From positions 4,200,923 through 4,264,922 of the forward strand of contig NZ_CP061769.1 in NCBI RefSeq assembly GCF_011420305.2: a DNA stretch of 64,000 nucleotides. The letters are read 5' to 3'. The position numbers were made by a program, and so were the translations under genes. Source of the stretch: Nocardioides ochotonae (GTDB lineage Bacteria > Actinomycetota > Actinomycetes > Propionibacteriales > Nocardioidaceae). Each line of letters opens with the position of its first letter. Position 1 is the first letter of the stretch. Of this stretch, positions 1-9,955 are shown piece after piece. The notes under the pieces were generated by a model, which saw nothing but the letters and a program-made list of their open reading frames with translations, ran no database searches and was not told the origin of the DNA.

Positions 1-1656
<1,656 letters not shown>

Positions 1657-1742
1657 GGGCGTCAGCCTGCCACGCGCCGGGGACGGTCCGCGATCGGTCA
1701 TCGTGCCCGCGCGCCGCTTCCGCTGGCCCTACGATCCGAGCC

Positions 1743-2768
1743 ATGACGACACGCCTGCTCCAGCGCTGGGCCGGCGTGGTGCTCGCCGGCCTCCTGGCTC
1801 CCGCGCTGGTCACCGCCGCGACCGCCGTCCCGGCCTGGTCGCCCGACGACGCCGGCGGGGCGAGCGTCGCGAGCGTGGCGGAGCGGGCGCGCAAGGACCC
1901 CCGCCTCACCCGCCCGCTCCACCTCGACGACCGGCTCCCGGCGACCGGGCAGGAGCGCCGCTACCGCCGGATCGCGCAGACCCCCCAGGCGATCTGGTAC
2001 GCCCCCGAGCAGCACCCCACCTCCTCCCTCGCCGCGGCCGTGTCCGACCAGGTGGTCCGCGCCACCGCGACCCGGAGCACGCCGGTGCTGGTGCTCTACG
2101 CGATCCCCGACCGCGACTGCGGGCAGCACTCCGGCGGCGGGCTGCGCGGCGCCGCGGCGTACCGCGCCTACGTGCGGGCCTTCGCCCGCGGCCTCGGCAC
2201 CCGCAGCAAGGCGCTGGTCGTCGTCGAGCCGGACGCGATCGCCCTGATCGGCCAGCCGGACTGCGCGGACACGGCGGCCCGCCTGAAGATGCTGCGCTTC
2301 GCGGTCACCCGGATCGCGCGGACCGGCGCGTGGGCCTACCTCGACGCCGGCCACTCCGCCTGGACGCCGTACGACGGGCGCGCGCGGCTGCTCAAGCGGG
2401 CCGGGATCGCGCAGGCACGCGGGTTCAGCACCAACGTCGCGAACTTCCGCCCGCTCCCCGACGAGCGGGCCTACGCCACCGGCCTGCGCAGGGAGCTGGC
2501 GCGGATCGGGGTGAAGGGGGCGCGCTACGTCGTGGACACCTCCCGCAACGGTGCCGCGGCCCCGGTCGTCGGCGACGTCATCAACCCCACCTGGGCGCGC
2601 CTCGGACCGGCCCCGAAGCGGCGCTTCCAGGACGGCCTCGACGCCACCTTGTGGATCAAGCACCCCGGCGAGTCCGACGGCGCCGTGAACGGCGGCAACG
2701 CCGCCGGGCAGTGGTGCGACCTGCTCGCCGACCGGCTCCTCGGGCGGGCGGACTCGCCCTCCTGCTGA
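1743..2768 (+). CDS. secreted glycoside hydrolase family 6 (endoglucanase-like)
   Basis: Predicted secreted beta-1,4-glucanase of family GH6 (341 aa). Residues 1-30 form a signal peptide with arginines at 4 and 8 and a hydrophobic core. GH6 landmarks follow in order: YAIPDRDCG (119-127, with D125), VVEPDAIAL (161-169, where D164 matches the general acid), YLDAGHSAW (199-207), GFSTNVANF (227-235) and PGESDG (308-313, with D312). No carbohydrate-binding module is visible, so it is a bare catalytic domain. A TACGAT hexamer lies 7 bases before the ATG and there is no Shine-Dalgarno, suggesting a leaderless transcript. The endo versus exo mode cannot be told from sequence alone. Confidence 0.9.
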   Translation: MTTRLLQRWAGVVLAGLLAPALVTAATAVPAWSPDDAGGASVASVAERARKDPRLTRPLHLDDRLPATGQERRYRRIAQTPQAIWYAPEQHPTSSLAAAVSDQVVRATATRSTPVLVLYAIPDRDCGQHSGGGLRGAAAYRAYVRAFARGLGTRSKALVVVEPDAIALIGQPDCADTAARLKMLRFAVTRIARTGAWAYLDAGHSAWTPYDGRARLLKRAGIAQARGFSTNVANFRPLPDERAYATGLRRELARIGVKGARYVVDTSRNGAAAPVVGDVINPTWARLGPAPKRRFQDGLDATLWIKHPGESDGAVNGGNAAGQWCDLLADRLLGRADSPSC

Positions 2769-2856
2769 GTCGCCTGCCGAGCCCGCCCGCTGGCCCAGCA
2801 GGGGCGATCCGGGCCCCGTGCCGGGCGCCCGGGACCCGGGCGTAGGTTGTCCCCTC

Positions 2857-4137
2857 GTGCCTGGCCTGAAGTCCCTCGTCGCCGACACCCGGCCGCTGCA
2901 GAACCCGCACTTCCGGCGGCTGTGGCTGGCCAACATCATCACGGTGATCGGAGCGCAGCTCACGGTCGTCGCGGTGCCGGCGCAGATCTACGCCGACACC
3001 GGCTCCTCGGCGTACGTCGGGCTGACCGGGCTGTTCGGCCTGGTGCCGCTGGTCGTCTTCGGCCTGTACGGCGGGGCGCTGGCCGACGCCTTCGACCGGC
3101 GCACGATCCTGATCGTGACCACGCTCGGGCTGATCGGGACCAGCGCGCTCTTCTGGCTCCAGGCGGCCGCGGGCTCCACGAACGTGTGGCTGCTGCTCAG
3201 CCTGTTCGCGGTGCAGCAGGCGTTCTTCGCGGTCAACCAGCCGACCCGCAGCGCGGTGGTCCCCCGGCTGGTCTCGGCCGAGCTGCTGCCGGCGGCGAAC
3301 TCGCTCAACATGACCGTGATGCAGGCCGGCGCGATCGCCGGCCCGCTGGTGGCGGGCGTGCTGATCCCGGTCCTGGGCTTCGAGTGGCTCTACCTGATCG
3401 ACACCTTCACCCTGCTGGCCACCCTCGGCGCGGTGCTCAAGCTGCCCCGCCTGCCGGTCGCCGGCGTCACCGGCACCCCGGGGCTGCGCTCGGTGCTGGA
3501 GGGGCTGGCCTACCTGCGCCACCACCCGGTGCTGCTGATGTCGTTCGTCGTCGACGTGATCGCGATGCTCTTCGGCATGCCGCGAGCGCTGTTCCCCGAG
3601 ATCGCGCACGTCGACTTCGGCGGGCCCGAGGACGGCGGGCTGGTCTTCGCGCTGCTCTTCGCCGCGATCCCGGCCGGCGCCGTGATCGGCGGCGTCTTCA
3701 GCGGCTGGGTCTCCCGGGTGCACCGCCAGGGCCTCGCGGTGATCGTGTGCATCCTGGTCTGGGGCGTGGCGATGACCGGGTTCGGCATCGCCGTCGGGCT
3801 GGCCCGGCACGCCTCCACCCTGATGCTGTCGATCGCACTGCTGATGCTGGTGATCGGCGGCGCGGCCGACATGGCCTCGGCGGCGTTCCGCACCAGCATG
3901 CTCCAGAGCGCCGCGGCCGACGCGGTCCGCGGCCGCCTGCAGGGGGTCTTCATCGTGATCGTCGCCGGTGGCCCGCGCCTGGCCGACGTCGCGCACGGCG
4001 CCGCGGCGGCCTCGGTCGGCGCGGCGGCGGCCGCCGCGGGCGGCGGGGTGCTCGTGGTGGTCGGCACGGTGGTCGCGGCGCTCGCCGTACCGTCGTTCGT
4101 GCGCTACCGCGTGACCCGCACCGCATCCGGCGTCTGA
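2857..4137 (+). CDS. MFS transporter (EntS-like exporter family)
   Basis: Integral membrane transporter of the major facilitator superfamily, 426 aa from the GTG at 2857, with about 12 hydrophobic segments. The N-terminus NPHFRRLWLAN followed by GAQLTVVAVPAQIY resembles the MFS_3/EntS group, which exports siderophores or drugs. The conserved loop 2-3 signature appears as GGALADAFDRR. An upstream in-frame GTG (2818) exists, but the start at 2857 gives the normal family N-terminus and has TAGGTT 8 bases ahead of it, a leaderless arrangement. The last 40 residues are very alanine- and glycine-rich. No neighbouring siderophore genes point to a substrate. Confidence 0.88.
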   Translation: MPGLKSLVADTRPLQNPHFRRLWLANIITVIGAQLTVVAVPAQIYADTGSSAYVGLTGLFGLVPLVVFGLYGGALADAFDRRTILIVTTLGLIGTSALFWLQAAAGSTNVWLLLSLFAVQQAFFAVNQPTRSAVVPRLVSAELLPAANSLNMTVMQAGAIAGPLVAGVLIPVLGFEWLYLIDTFTLLATLGAVLKLPRLPVAGVTGTPGLRSVLEGLAYLRHHPVLLMSFVVDVIAMLFGMPRALFPEIAHVDFGGPEDGGLVFALLFAAIPAGAVIGGVFSGWVSRVHRQGLAVIVCILVWGVAMTGFGIAVGLARHASTLMLSIALLMLVIGGAADMASAAFRTSMLQSAAADAVRGRLQGVFIVIVAGGPRLADVAHGAAAASVGAAAAAAGGGVLVVVGTVVAALAVPSFVRYRVTRTASGV

Positions 4138-4188
4138 GCCGGGGGTGAGGATGTCGGGTCCGGGGGCTCGGCTTCGTAGGATCCGCCG

Positions 4189-5718
4189 GTGACCGCTACC
4201 GACGACCGCACGCCCTCCGCGAGCGTCCCTGGCATCGATCCCGACGACCTCGCGACCGCCGTCCGGGTGCTGAACCAGCTGCACGAGCTGCCCGACGACC
4301 ACCCGGACATCCGCACCGTCAAGCACGCCGCGTCGCACATGTACAAGGCGCTCAAGCGCGAGCGGCGCACCCGCAAGCGCGAGGCCGAGCTGGCCCACGA
4401 CCGCGCCGTCACGGAGGCCACCGCCACCGGCTCGGCGATGCGCATCGACGACGAGACCGCCGGGATCCCGCTGGTGTCCACCACCCAGGGCGCGTTCGCC
4501 GGCGAGCTGATCAACCCGCGCGGCTGCTACATCTGCAAGAACGACTACACCCTGGTCGACGCCTTCTACCACTGGCTGTGCCCCTCGTGTGCGGCGATGA
4601 GCCACGAGAAGCGCGACCAGCACGCCGACCTGCGCGGCAAGCGGGCGCTGCTCACCGGCGGGCGCGCCAAGATCGGCATGTACATCGCGCTGCGGCTGCT
4701 GCGCGACGGCGCGCACACCACGATCACCACCCGCTTCCCCAAGGACGCCGTACGCCGGTTCGCCGCGATGGAGGACTCCGCGGACTGGCTGCACCGCCTC
4801 AAGGTCGTGGGCATCGACCTGCGCGACCCCACCCAGGTGGTCTCGCTGGCCGACGACGTGGCCGCGGCCGGGCCGCTGGACATCCTGATCAACAACGCCT
4901 GCCAGACCGTGCGCCGCTCCCCGGGCGCCTACTCCCAGCTGGTCGAGATGGAGTCGGCGCCGCTGCCCGACGACATCGAGCTGCCGCCGATGGTCACCTT
5001 CGACCGGGTCAGCGACGCCCACCCCGCGATGATCACGGGCGCGCTGCGCGAGCACGCAGTGGCGCACGGGGAGGACGCCGGTGCTGGGTCCGGGTCGGCC
5101 GCGCTGGCCGCGACGACCGCCGCGGACCTGACCGCACTGGCGCTGAGCGCCGGCTCGGCCTCCCTGGAGCGCCACCTCGACGGCACCGCCGTGGACGCCG
5201 GCGGCCTGCTGCCGGACCTGCAGTCCACCAACTCCTGGACCAAGGGCGTCGACCAGGTCGACCCGCTGGAGCTGCTCGAGGTCCAGCTGTGCAACCAGAC
5301 CGCGCCGTTCATCCTGATCTCGCGGCTGCGCCCGGCGATGCGCGAGGCGGTGCGCCGCGGCGCACGGCGCGCCTACGTCGTGAACGTCTCGGCGATGGAG
5401 GGGCAGTTCTCGCGGCGCTACAAGGGCCACGGGCACCCGCACACCAACATGAGCAAGGCCGCGCTCAACATGCTCACCCGCACCTCCGCCGGGGAGATGT
5501 TCGAGACCGACAAGATCCTGATGACCGCCGTCGACACCGGCTGGATCACCGACGAGCGCCCGCACCAGGAGAAGCTGCGGATCGCCGCCGAGGGCTGGCA
5601 CGCCCCGCTCGACCTCGTCGACGGCGCCGCCCGGGTCTACGACCCGATCGTCCAGGGCGAGGCCGGCGTGGACCTGTACGGGCACTTCCTGAAGGACTAC
5701 GTCCCCAGTCCCTGGTGA
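4189..5718 (+). CDS. atypical SDR-family oxidoreductase with N-terminal zinc ribbon
   Basis: A 509-aa protein with a short-chain dehydrogenase fold from about residue 148. TGGRAKIG (156-163) fits the dinucleotide-binding loop and INNA (234-237) the SDR NNAG motif. It is about twice the length of a normal SDR. Residues 1-145 are extra and contain C113-x2-C116 and C131-x2-C134, a likely zinc ribbon. A 90-residue insertion follows the NNA motif. S401 occupies the catalytic serine position, but the YxxxK tyrosine is replaced: K423 is preceded four residues earlier by T419. This argues for altered or absent classical SDR chemistry. The GTG start lies 6 bases after TAGGAT, suggesting a leaderless message. 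The substrate is unknown. Confidence 0.8.
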   Translation: MTATDDRTPSASVPGIDPDDLATAVRVLNQLHELPDDHPDIRTVKHAASHMYKALKRERRTRKREAELAHDRAVTEATATGSAMRIDDETAGIPLVSTTQGAFAGELINPRGCYICKNDYTLVDAFYHWLCPSCAAMSHEKRDQHADLRGKRALLTGGRAKIGMYIALRLLRDGAHTTITTRFPKDAVRRFAAMEDSADWLHRLKVVGIDLRDPTQVVSLADDVAAAGPLDILINNACQTVRRSPGAYSQLVEMESAPLPDDIELPPMVTFDRVSDAHPAMITGALREHAVAHGEDAGAGSGSAALAATTAADLTALALSAGSASLERHLDGTAVDAGGLLPDLQSTNSWTKGVDQVDPLELLEVQLCNQTAPFILISRLRPAMREAVRRGARRAYVVNVSAMEGQFSRRYKGHGHPHTNMSKAALNMLTRTSAGEMFETDKILMTAVDTGWITDERPHQEKLRIAAEGWHAPLDLVDGAARVYDPIVQGEAGVDLYGHFLKDYVPSPW

Positions 5719-5754
5719 GGGTGACCCGGGGGGGGGTTGCGCGTAACTCAGCAG

Positions 5755-6264
5755 TTACGCGCGGAACCCCAGCAGCCCCCGCACGTACTCCGCCTGCCCG
5801 ACGTGGCGGGTGTCGTCGTCCAGGACGCTCACCAGCCGCACGCCGAGGGTGACCGGCGGGTCCCAGCGGGTGTCGACGATGCGGTCCAGGTCGCCCTCGC
5901 CGACCGTGGCGAGGAACTCCATCGTCTGCTCGTGCACCGCGGTGAGGTACGCCGCGAGCCGGTCGGCGTCGATGCAGACCGCGTCCACCTGGTCGCGGGT
6001 GTGCCCGAAGCCGGTGTCGTCGGGGTCCAGCGGCAGGTCGAAGCGGCTCACGAAGTCCTGCTCGCTCCACACCTGCGGGCGCCCGGCGACGTCGGCGACG
6101 TGGTCGTCCTGCACCCGGGTGAGGTGCCACACCAGCCAGCCGATCGGGTTCGCGTCGGGGGCCGGGCGCTGGGACAGCTGATCGACCGACAGCCCGGCGA
6201 CGACCGACGTACCGCTCTCGAGGACGCGTCCGAAGCCGTCGGACAGCAGCTGCGCGGGAGTCAT
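5755..6264 (-). CDS. DinB-like / mycothiol-dependent enzyme superfamily protein
   Basis: A 169-aa protein of the DinB_2/DUF664 group, four-helix-bundle metalloenzymes that in Actinobacteria often use mycothiol as thiol cofactor. The metal-binding histidines expected of the fold are present: H47 in WLVWHLTR, H55, and H154 in DDTRHVGQAEYVRGL near the C-terminus. The arrangement GWLVWHL...RHVGQAEY is characteristic of DUF664. It is convergent with the preceding SDR gene and divergent from the F420 enzyme at 6310, with only 45 bp between starts. The substrate cannot be read from sequence. Confidence 0.82.
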   Translation of the reverse strand: MTPAQLLSDGFGRVLESGTSVVAGLSVDQLSQRPAPDANPIGWLVWHLTRVQDDHVADVAGRPQVWSEQDFVSRFDLPLDPDDTGFGHTRDQVDAVCIDADRLAAYLTAVHEQTMEFLATVGEGDLDRIVDTRWDPPVTLGVRLVSVLDDDTRHVGQAEYVRGLLGFRA

Positions 6265-6309
6265 GTCCCGACGCTACGGTCGCGAGGCGAAACGGGGTAC
6301 CCCCCGCAC

Positions 6310-7296
6310 ATGAGCAATCTCGGATACACCCTCATGACCGAGCAGAGCGGCCCCCGCGAGCTGGTGGGGTACGCCGTGGACGCCGAGCGGGTCGGGTTCG
6401 ACTTCGCCGTCTCCAGCGATCACTACTCGCCCTGGCTCACCGAGCAGGGGCACGCGCCGTACGCCTGGACGCTGCTGGGCGCGGTCGCCCAGGCGACCGA
6501 GCGGATGGGGCTGATGACCTACGTGACCTGCCCGACGCTGCGCTACCACCCGGCGGTGGTGGCGCAGAAGTCCGCGACGCTGCAGCTGTTGGCAGAGGGG
6601 CGCTTCACCCTCGGCCTGGGCAGCGGGGAGAACCTCAACGAGCACGTCGTCGGCGCCGGCTGGCCGACGATCGGGGTGCGCCAGCGGATGCTCGCCGAGG
6701 CGGTGGAGGTGATCCGCGCGCTGCACACCGGCGACCTCGTCGACTACCACGGTGAGCACTTCGAGGTGGACTCCGCGCGGGTCTGGGACGTCCCCGACGA
6801 GGGCGTCGAGCTCGCGATCGCGGTGTCCGGGGAGCGCTCGATCACCGAGCTCGCGCCGCTGGCGGACCACCTGGTCGCCGTCGCGCCCGAGGCCGAGATC
6901 CTCGAGACCTGGAACGCCACCCCCGGCGCCCCGCAGATCGGCGCCGGCGCCCGGGCCATCGGCCAGATCCCGGTCTGCTGGGCCCCCAGCGCCGAGGACG
7001 CCACCGCCTACGCCCACGAGCAGTTCCGCTGGTTCGCGGGCGGCTGGCAGGTCAACGCCGACCTGCCCACGCCGTACGGCTTCTCCGGCGCGACCCAGTT
7101 CGTACGCCCCGAGGACGTCGCCGCGCAGATCCCCTGCGGCCCCGACCTCGACGCGATCGTGGAGGCGGTCGGCGCGTACTGGGAGGCCGGCTTCACCGAC
7201 GTCGCGCTGGTCCAGGTCGGCGACCGCTGGCAGCAGCAGTTCCTCGACGAGGTCGCCGCCCCGCTGCTGGACAAGCTCCGCGCCGCGGCGCCCTGA
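6310..7296 (+). CDS. LLM-class F420-dependent oxidoreductase
   Basis: Predicted F420-dependent oxidoreductase of the bacterial luciferase-like TIM-barrel superfamily (328 aa). SSDHYSPW (35-42) and GLGSGENLNEH (102-112) are hallmarks of the subfamily related to F420-dependent glucose-6-phosphate dehydrogenase (TIGR03557 group). The ATG at 6310 gives the usual N-terminus; the long open frame extending upstream overlaps the divergent DinB gene and is rejected. The 70-bp palindrome begins 17 bases after the stop and probably terminates transcription. The electron acceptor chemistry is inferred from the family; the substrate is unknown. Confidence 0.9.
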   Translation: MSNLGYTLMTEQSGPRELVGYAVDAERVGFDFAVSSDHYSPWLTEQGHAPYAWTLLGAVAQATERMGLMTYVTCPTLRYHPAVVAQKSATLQLLAEGRFTLGLGSGENLNEHVVGAGWPTIGVRQRMLAEAVEVIRALHTGDLVDYHGEHFEVDSARVWDVPDEGVELAIAVSGERSITELAPLADHLVAVAPEAEILETWNATPGAPQIGAGARAIGQIPVCWAPSAEDATAYAHEQFRWFAGGWQVNADLPTPYGFSGATQFVRPEDVAAQIPCGPDLDAIVEAVGAYWEAGFTDVALVQVGDRWQQQFLDEVAAPLLDKLRAAAP

Positions 7297-7312
7297 GCGG
7301 GCCCCTGCCACA

Positions 7313-7382
7313 TGTAACGCGGGGTTATTGTCGCTCCACACGCCGTGTGCGACGGGTGCAGCGACAATAACCCCGCGTTACA
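7313..7382. repeat. 70-bp palindromic repeat, copy R1
   Basis: Perfect 23-bp inverted repeat (7313-7335 and 7360-7382) starting TGTAACGCGGGGTTATTG, around a 24-base loop. It lies between convergent genes, and the TAA stop of the acetyltransferase gene (7378-7380) is inside its right arm. Its loop matches the other copies only when read on the minus strand, so this copy is inverted relative to the rest. No T-tract follows either arm. It is a probable bidirectional terminator or dispersed palindromic element. Confidence 0.9.
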
Positions 7383-7980
7383 GCTCGCGGGCCGCGCGCC
7401 ACTCCTCCGCCAGCACCGCGTACCCGAACGAGTCCAGCCAGCCGAGCTCGCGGTGCAGCGACTCGCGCACGGCGTGGCTCTCGCGGCGCATGCCGACGCG
7501 TTCCATCAGCCGCCACGAGGCGGTGTTGTCGGCGAAGCACTGGGCGGTGACCCGGCGCAGCCCGAGGGTGGTGAAGCAGGTCTCCAGCAGCGCGCGGACC
7601 GCCTCGGTGGCCAGGCCGCGGCCGGCGTACGCCGGGTCGAGGACCCACCCGAGCTCGGCCTCGCTGGCCCGGGCGGCGCTGGCAACCTCGGCCTGCGCCC
7701 ACCCGTCGCCGACCCACAGCATCAGGTCCCCGATCACGGGGCCGCGGCCCGGCGCGCCGTCCGCCGCGACCTCGACGACCAGCGTGCGCGCCAGCCGCTC
7801 CGGCTCGGCGAAGCTGGCGGCGTACGACGCCGGCTCCCCCGGGGCGCTGGTGATCCACTGCGCGACCTCCGGCAGCGACCGGATCCGGTACGTCGCGTCG
7901 GCGTCGTCCACCCGCGCCGGGCGCAGCAGCAGCCGCTCGGTGCGCACCGGCCAGGCCACCGCGTCGAGCGGGCCGCTCAT
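7378..7980 (-). CDS. GNAT family N-acetyltransferase (RimJ/RimL-like)
   Basis: A 200-aa acetyltransferase of the RimJ/RimL type, which transfers acetyl from acetyl-CoA to a protein N-terminus or a small amine. The N-terminus TERLLLRPARVDDADA and the acetyl-CoA loop LGWVLDPAYAGRGLATEA (110-127) are typical, followed by RVTAQCFADNTASWRLMERVGM (starting about 143). Its ATG overlaps the stop of the upstream DUF429-RelA/SpoT gene by four bases (ATGA), so the two are translationally coupled. The TAA stop is supplied by palindrome R1. A role as modifier or antidote for the upstream protein is only a hypothesis. Confidence 0.9.
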   Translation of the reverse strand: MSGPLDAVAWPVRTERLLLRPARVDDADATYRIRSLPEVAQWITSAPGEPASYAASFAEPERLARTLVVEVAADGAPGRGPVIGDLMLWVGDGWAQAEVASAARASEAELGWVLDPAYAGRGLATEAVRALLETCFTTLGLRRVTAQCFADNTASWRLMERVGMRRESHAVRESLHRELGWLDSFGYAVLAEEWRAAREL

Positions 7981-9785
7981 CCCTCGCCCTCCGGGCGCAG
8001 CCGCTCCAGGCGCTGGGCGAGCAGGTCGGCGCGGTGCGCGTTGCCCTCGAGGCGCACGTAGCGCTCGCCGTACACCGCGAGCAGCGCGTCGTCGAGGCGA
8101 CGTACGGCGCCCGGCGGGTAGCGGTACTCCATGCGGGCGTTGAGGTCCCACGCCAGCGCCGGGCGGATCACCTCGCCGAGCTCGTCGAGGGAGGTGATGT
8201 CGAGCTCGCGCAGCAGCCCGGAGATCCAGGCGTAGTGGTCGCTGCGCGACCAGCCCGCGTCGTGGTACTGCCCGGCCAGGAACGCCGCGAGCTCGCGCGC
8301 GTCGATGCCGCTGCCGCTCGGCTCGTCGGGCTCGTGGCCGACCCGGTCCGGGGTCGGGTCCTGCGAGGAGCCGCGCAGCCGCTCGCGGATCGTGGAGAAC
8401 TCCTGGTCGGCGAGCTCCAGCAGCCCCGCGGCGAGGGTGAAGCGGCGGTCGAAGTCGCGCGCGTGCTCCTCGGGGATCGTGCCCTTGTAGCGGATGTCGT
8501 GCTCGAACTCCGCCCAGGCGTGCTGCAGCACCGTGCGGATCTGGATCTGCGCGACGCGCGCGTGCAGCGGGGCGAGGTCCTGCTCCTCGAGGCGCGCCGG
8601 GTCCAGCTCGACGAGCAGGTGCCGGCTGGCGTAGCCGAAGCGCCCCTCGGCCGCGGTCTCGCTGCCCATGTCGCGGTCGTCGAGCACCGTCACCTGGCTG
8701 GCCAGCAGGTCCGCGACCGCGGCGACGTCGCTGTGCACGTAGGTCACCACGCGTACCCCGACCTGGTCGGTGATGTCGCGCAGCGGGTCGGGGTAGAGCA
8801 GCTCGCCGTCGCGGGTGCGGGTCGCCTTCTCCGCGAAGCTCGCGACCGACTTGGTGCGCCCGGTGACGGTCAGGTAGTTGATGCCTGCCTCGTCGAGCAC
8901 CCGGGTCACCAGGTCGACGGTCAGGGCACCGCCGCGGGACAGCTCGGGGTGGCGCAGCGCGTACTCGCGCACCGCCTCGGCCACCGTGTCCTCGCCGCCG
9001 TCGGCGGGACCGGGGCGCTTCGGGGACAGGTCGGCGGGCAGCGTCGGGGTGACGATGTAGCCGTCCTCCCACGACGAGCCGCCGTCGTCGCCGTACGTCG
9101 TGAGCCGCTCGGGTGCCCGGTGGGAGAGCAGCGCGACGTAGGCGCAGACCACCGCGTCCACCTGATCCTCGACCACCCGCAGCTCGCTCTTGCGGGTCGC
9201 CGACTCCGCGGCCCGCCGCAGCGCGGACCACGCGGGACCGGTGAGGAGCAGCGGCGGCTCGGCCGCCGCGAGGCCCTCGAGCAGGCCCATCAGCACCAGC
9301 AGCTCGGCCCGCATCGAGGCCGGGTCGCGGCCCTTCTTGTCCTTGTACTTCAGCGTGCGACCGAGGCGGAAGATGGCCACGGTGGCCGGGTGCGGGTAGA
9401 CCTCGATCGCGCGCCGGCTGCGCCCCGAGCGCGGGTTGACGTCCAGCCCGAGGCGCGCGGCCAGGCGCTGGGCGCGGCTGCCGTCGCGGAAGTCGGGCTT
9501 GGCGGTGTTCGAGGGGTGCGCGCCGGCCTCGAACCGGGCGAAGTCGCGGTTCAGCGCCGCCTCCGCCGGGCGGTTGCCGGACGGGTTGCGCACCAGGATC
9601 GGGGCGTCGAAGGCCACCACACAGGGCCCGGCGACGTACGGGTCCAGCTCGGCGACGACCTCGTCGTCGCTGGTGACCGCAGCGACGTGCACGAGGCGAC
9701 CGCCCGCATCGAGCACGGCGATCCCCGTGGGCCGCTGGAGGCCCCACGCCAGATCCACGCCGACGAGGTGGAGATCGGGTTGCAT
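7977..9785 (-). CDS. DUF429 nuclease-like domain fused to RelA/SpoT synthetase domain
   Basis: A 602-aa two-domain protein in one unbroken frame. Residues 5-235 match DUF429, an RNase H-like fold (GVDLAW 9-14, VVAFDAP 56-62, EVYPHPA 128-134, EDQVDAVVCAYVALL 206-220). Residues about 285-470 match the RelA/SpoT nucleotide pyrophosphokinase domain: GRTKSVASFAEK (309-320), ITDQVGVRVV (338-347, with the metal-binding D340) and QIRTVLQHAWAEFEHDIRYK (415-434). The glutamate usual in EIQIRT is glutamine here (Q413). The C-terminal 110 residues resemble no domain I can name. An alternative ATG lies at 9803. The domain may make an alarmone or pyrophosphorylate tRNA as toxSAS enzymes do; which is not decidable here. 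Confidence 0.85.
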   Translation of the reverse strand: MQPDLHLVGVDLAWGLQRPTGIAVLDAGGRLVHVAAVTSDDEVVAELDPYVAGPCVVAFDAPILVRNPSGNRPAEAALNRDFARFEAGAHPSNTAKPDFRDGSRAQRLAARLGLDVNPRSGRSRRAIEVYPHPATVAIFRLGRTLKYKDKKGRDPASMRAELLVLMGLLEGLAAAEPPLLLTGPAWSALRRAAESATRKSELRVVEDQVDAVVCAYVALLSHRAPERLTTYGDDGGSSWEDGYIVTPTLPADLSPKRPGPADGGEDTVAEAVREYALRHPELSRGGALTVDLVTRVLDEAGINYLTVTGRTKSVASFAEKATRTRDGELLYPDPLRDITDQVGVRVVTYVHSDVAAVADLLASQVTVLDDRDMGSETAAEGRFGYASRHLLVELDPARLEEQDLAPLHARVAQIQIRTVLQHAWAEFEHDIRYKGTIPEEHARDFDRRFTLAAGLLELADQEFSTIRERLRGSSQDPTPDRVGHEPDEPSGSGIDARELAAFLAGQYHDAGWSRSDHYAWISGLLRELDITSLDELGEVIRPALAWDLNARMEYRYPPGAVRRLDDALLAVYGERYVRLEGNAHRADLLAQRLERLRPEGEG

Positions 9786-9871
9786 GGGATCAGCCTGCCG
9801 CATCGCGCCCCGCGCGCGCCCGGACGGGGGCAGGCGGCCCCGACGCCGTAGGCTCTGCGGGCTAACGGCTC

Positions 9872-9887
9872 GCGGTACGGGTACCGC
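9872..9887. promoter_or_regulatory. operator-like palindrome GCGGTAC-N2-GTACCGC
   Basis: A perfect inverted repeat with 7-bp arms separated by GG, in the 170-bp gap between the divergent DUF429-RelA/SpoT and desaturase genes. It lies 69 bases before the desaturase ATG, where an operator would be expected. The regulator is unknown. Confidence 0.4.
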
Positions 9888-9955
9888 TTCATCAGCGATC
9901 CCTGAGGATCCGCGTCCGCGACCACCAGTGTCGAGCACCCCTGGAGCCCCCCACG

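Noticed and set aside
2656..5685. Very long open frame on the minus strand (about 1000 codons)
   Set aside because: It is antisense to the MFS and SDR genes, is rich in H, R, G and V without domains, and is a typical shadow frame in high-GC DNA.
6291..6306. GGGGTACCCC before the F420 enzyme as an operator
   Set aside because: The 10-bp GC palindrome is too short and common to support a call.
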